Assembly: GCA_028551475.1 (NCBI GenBank)
Contig: CM052356.1
Span: 10,877,884 to 10,941,883 of the forward strand
Origin: Casuarina equisetifolia
Lineage: Eukaryota > Streptophyta > Magnoliopsida > Fagales > Casuarinaceae
Reading direction: 5' to 3'
Length of the DNA stretch: 64,000 bases
Below the pieces are notes generated by a model. That model did no database searches. It was not told where the DNA came from and saw only the letters and a list, made by a program, of their open reading frames with translations. Both the position numbers and the translations under genes were made by a program. Of this stretch, positions 62,110-64,000 are shown piece by piece. Position 1 is the stretch's first letter; each line of letters starts with the position of its first letter.

Positions 62110-64000
62110 ACTTAATGAAGTAGGTCTTGTTAGCACTAAACTTGAAGAACAACAATTTTAGACGAGATGACAAAAACAACGAGGATGGAGAAAGGTTTTC
62201 TTGGTCACATAAGAAGGATGATGAAGGGAGGAATAATGAGAACAATACTTTTGCTAAAAACCTCAAGCCCTATATTATCAAAATGGAGCTCCTTCGATTT
62301 AATAGGAATGAAAATCTAATCAGTTGGTTGAGCAAAGCAACTCATTTTTTTTACTTTCACTATTTGCTTCAAGAGGACAAAGTGGCCTTGGCATCTTGGA
62401 ACCTAAAAGGTGACACTCACATATGGTTTTAATTACTTCAAGATAAATCATGGAGAACCTATAACATAGGGTGGGTTAGTAATTGAGCTTATCAAGAAAT
62501 ATGAACCTTCCCATTCTATGACTAGGCATGGAAAGCTTATTAAGTTGTAACAAACTAATACATAAATAAATATCATAAGCTATACTCTAGGTTGTTGTTA
62601 AAGGTAGGAAAGCTCTTAGTAGAAGACCAAATAGTAAGATTAATTAGTGAGTTAAAAGAAACCATAAATGTGGAAGTTTCCACCAAGAAACATGTCACTT
62701 TAGTTGTTGTTATAAGATTGGCAAGGTTATGTGAGCATAAGGTTATTGAGAATCAATGGCTTTTTCTTTAAAGAAATTTGTTAGTTTTATACCTAATCTA
62801 ACCAAAACTAGTGTGTTGTTAAATAAAATGCTCATTATAAAGTAACAAGAGAGAAGATCCAAAGGCTTGTGTTCTAGTTATAATGAGAAGTTCATGTTAG
62901 GCTATAGGCATAAAAGACTTTTTATCTTTCAAGGCTATTGGTCTTATGAAAGGGATGAAAAGTATGTTGAGTGAGGAAAATGGGGAGACATTAGTGAATG
63001 CTATATATGGAACCCCAACCCTAAGAAACATGATAGTCTTAAGTTGTCTCACAAGAAAAAAGGAAAAAATAAATTTTTTTTGTAAACTTAAGTACTCACA
63101 ACTTTGTAAACTATTGGTTGGCTAGGCAATTAAGTATAAAAATAAGTTGGAAGGGAAAAATAATGGTGATAGTACTATTGGAGACAAGCTAGCAAGTAAA
63201 GGATAATGTAAGAAAGTAAAAATTTTACTATAAGGAACTTGAATAAGAATGAATTTTTTCCTATTGTCATTACAAGGAATTGAGATAGTCTTGTGATGTT
63301 AATGATTGTGTACCATAGGAAAGATTGTACAAGATTTCACTACCATGGAGATGGAGTTTTGGGTGAGAAAGGTATTAGTCCAATCAAAAAGGAGCAAGTT
63401 GTCATAAGGGTGAAAGGGAATGCGAGTTTAAAGAAAAAAAGGAAAAAGAAAAAAAAAAGAAAAGAAAAGAAAAGATCAAACCACCTAAGATTTTTAGGTT
63501 AAAAAAGATTAAGAAAGAACTAATGGAAATTTTGTTGATGGCATAGGGAGAACAACAATCAATGGAATATGAACAACATATGGTAGAGATTAAATTGGAA
63601 CTAGCTACTCTTTCAAAATTGGAAAGTTTTCTCAAATAATTGAGAATATTTTCAAGGATCTAGTTAGTCTACTACTAAAGAGATTCCATGATCATAAAAT
63701 ACACTTAAAGGAAAGGGTACAAACTATCTCAATGACTCCTTACAAGTTTTCATATCAACAAAAAGTGGAGATAGAGAATATTATGAAAAAATTGTTGGCT
63801 ACAAGCATTAGAAAAATAAACAATAGCTTATTTTTTGCTCTTATTTTGTTAAGTGGAAGATAGAGAGAGACTAGTGGAGGCTTGAGGTTATGCGTGGACT
63901 TTAAAGCTTCAAATCACTAGACCATTAAGAAAAATTCTTTAAACCTTCAGTAGATGAGCTAAAAGGGGCAAAAGTTTTTTCCAAGCTTTAATCTAAGGTT
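62110..64000 (+). pseudogene. Ty3/Gypsy gag-protease-RT relic, runs off right edge
   Basis: The gag region (62127-62450) reads KMELLRFNRNENLISWLSKA and KVALASWNLKGDTHIWF. The protease region (about 62985-63370) includes VNAIYGTPTLRNMI, then NYWLARQLSIKISWKGK (about 63111-63160) and GDKLASKG. The start of RT (about 63710-63925) reads ISMTPYKFSYQQKVEIENIM, then LRLCVDFKASNH-TIK, matching R-x-Y-x-Y-x-x-x-x-K-x-E-I-E and R-F-C-V-D-Y-R-A-L-N. Frames are broken throughout. A lysine-coding A-rich stretch at 63430-63475 is probably simple-sequence expansion. The rest lies beyond the window. Confidence 0.8.

Overview
The window looks like nuclear DNA of a eudicot, probably a woody species with a modest genome. 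The evidence is GT-AG introns in plant-type genes, AT-rich intergenic DNA, and plant-style LTR retrotransposons primed by initiator-Met tRNA. A Vitis-like genome would fit, but that is an inference I cannot test here. All gene identities come from recognising protein families by eye.

Four plant genes can be supported. (1) At the left edge, minus strand, are the first six exons of SEC5, an exocyst subunit (1-5559, continuing off the window). (2) At 25722-31757, minus strand, lies a complete three-exon half-size ABC transporter of 662 codons, orthologous by appearance to Arabidopsis ABCG25, the plasma-membrane abscisic acid exporter. ABRE-type sites and a TATA box sit just upstream, and G-boxes are scattered further up. 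(3) At 39789-40391, plus strand, is a small single-exon DUF688-type protein. (4) At 50151-58932, minus strand, is a CCHC zinc-knuckle protein whose first three exons repeat one motif; its 3' end is unresolved.

Between SEC5 and ABCG25 (6.3-25.1 kb) is a nested stack of decayed retroelements. A minus-strand Ty3/Gypsy element (6293-13538) has both LTRs, a primer-binding site and gag/protease relics, and is split by a solo LTR (10609-12252). Next comes a plus-strand Gypsy element (14268-25064) hit by two more long LTR insertions (15567-17169 and 17418-19130, the latter with a perfect 5-bp target duplication). Its own 3' LTR is split by a small gag-only element (21979-24831), which in turn holds a 332-bp TRIM element (23561-23892).

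From 32 to 44 kb the DNA is mostly unique, with simple repeats, a SINE relic, a diverged three-copy repeat and a strong hairpin at 38938-38997. A Ty1/Copia pol relic occupies about 44.75-47.65 kb. After the zinc-knuckle gene, Gypsy gag relics appear on both strands, and a Gypsy gag-protease-RT relic runs off the right edge.

There is no evidence of a wholly new biological system. The best leads are the triplicated in-phase exons and eroded knuckles of the zinc-knuckle gene, the hairpin at 38.9 kb, a GC-rich block at 25.07-25.19 kb, and GC-rich tandem blocks at similar places in three related LTRs.
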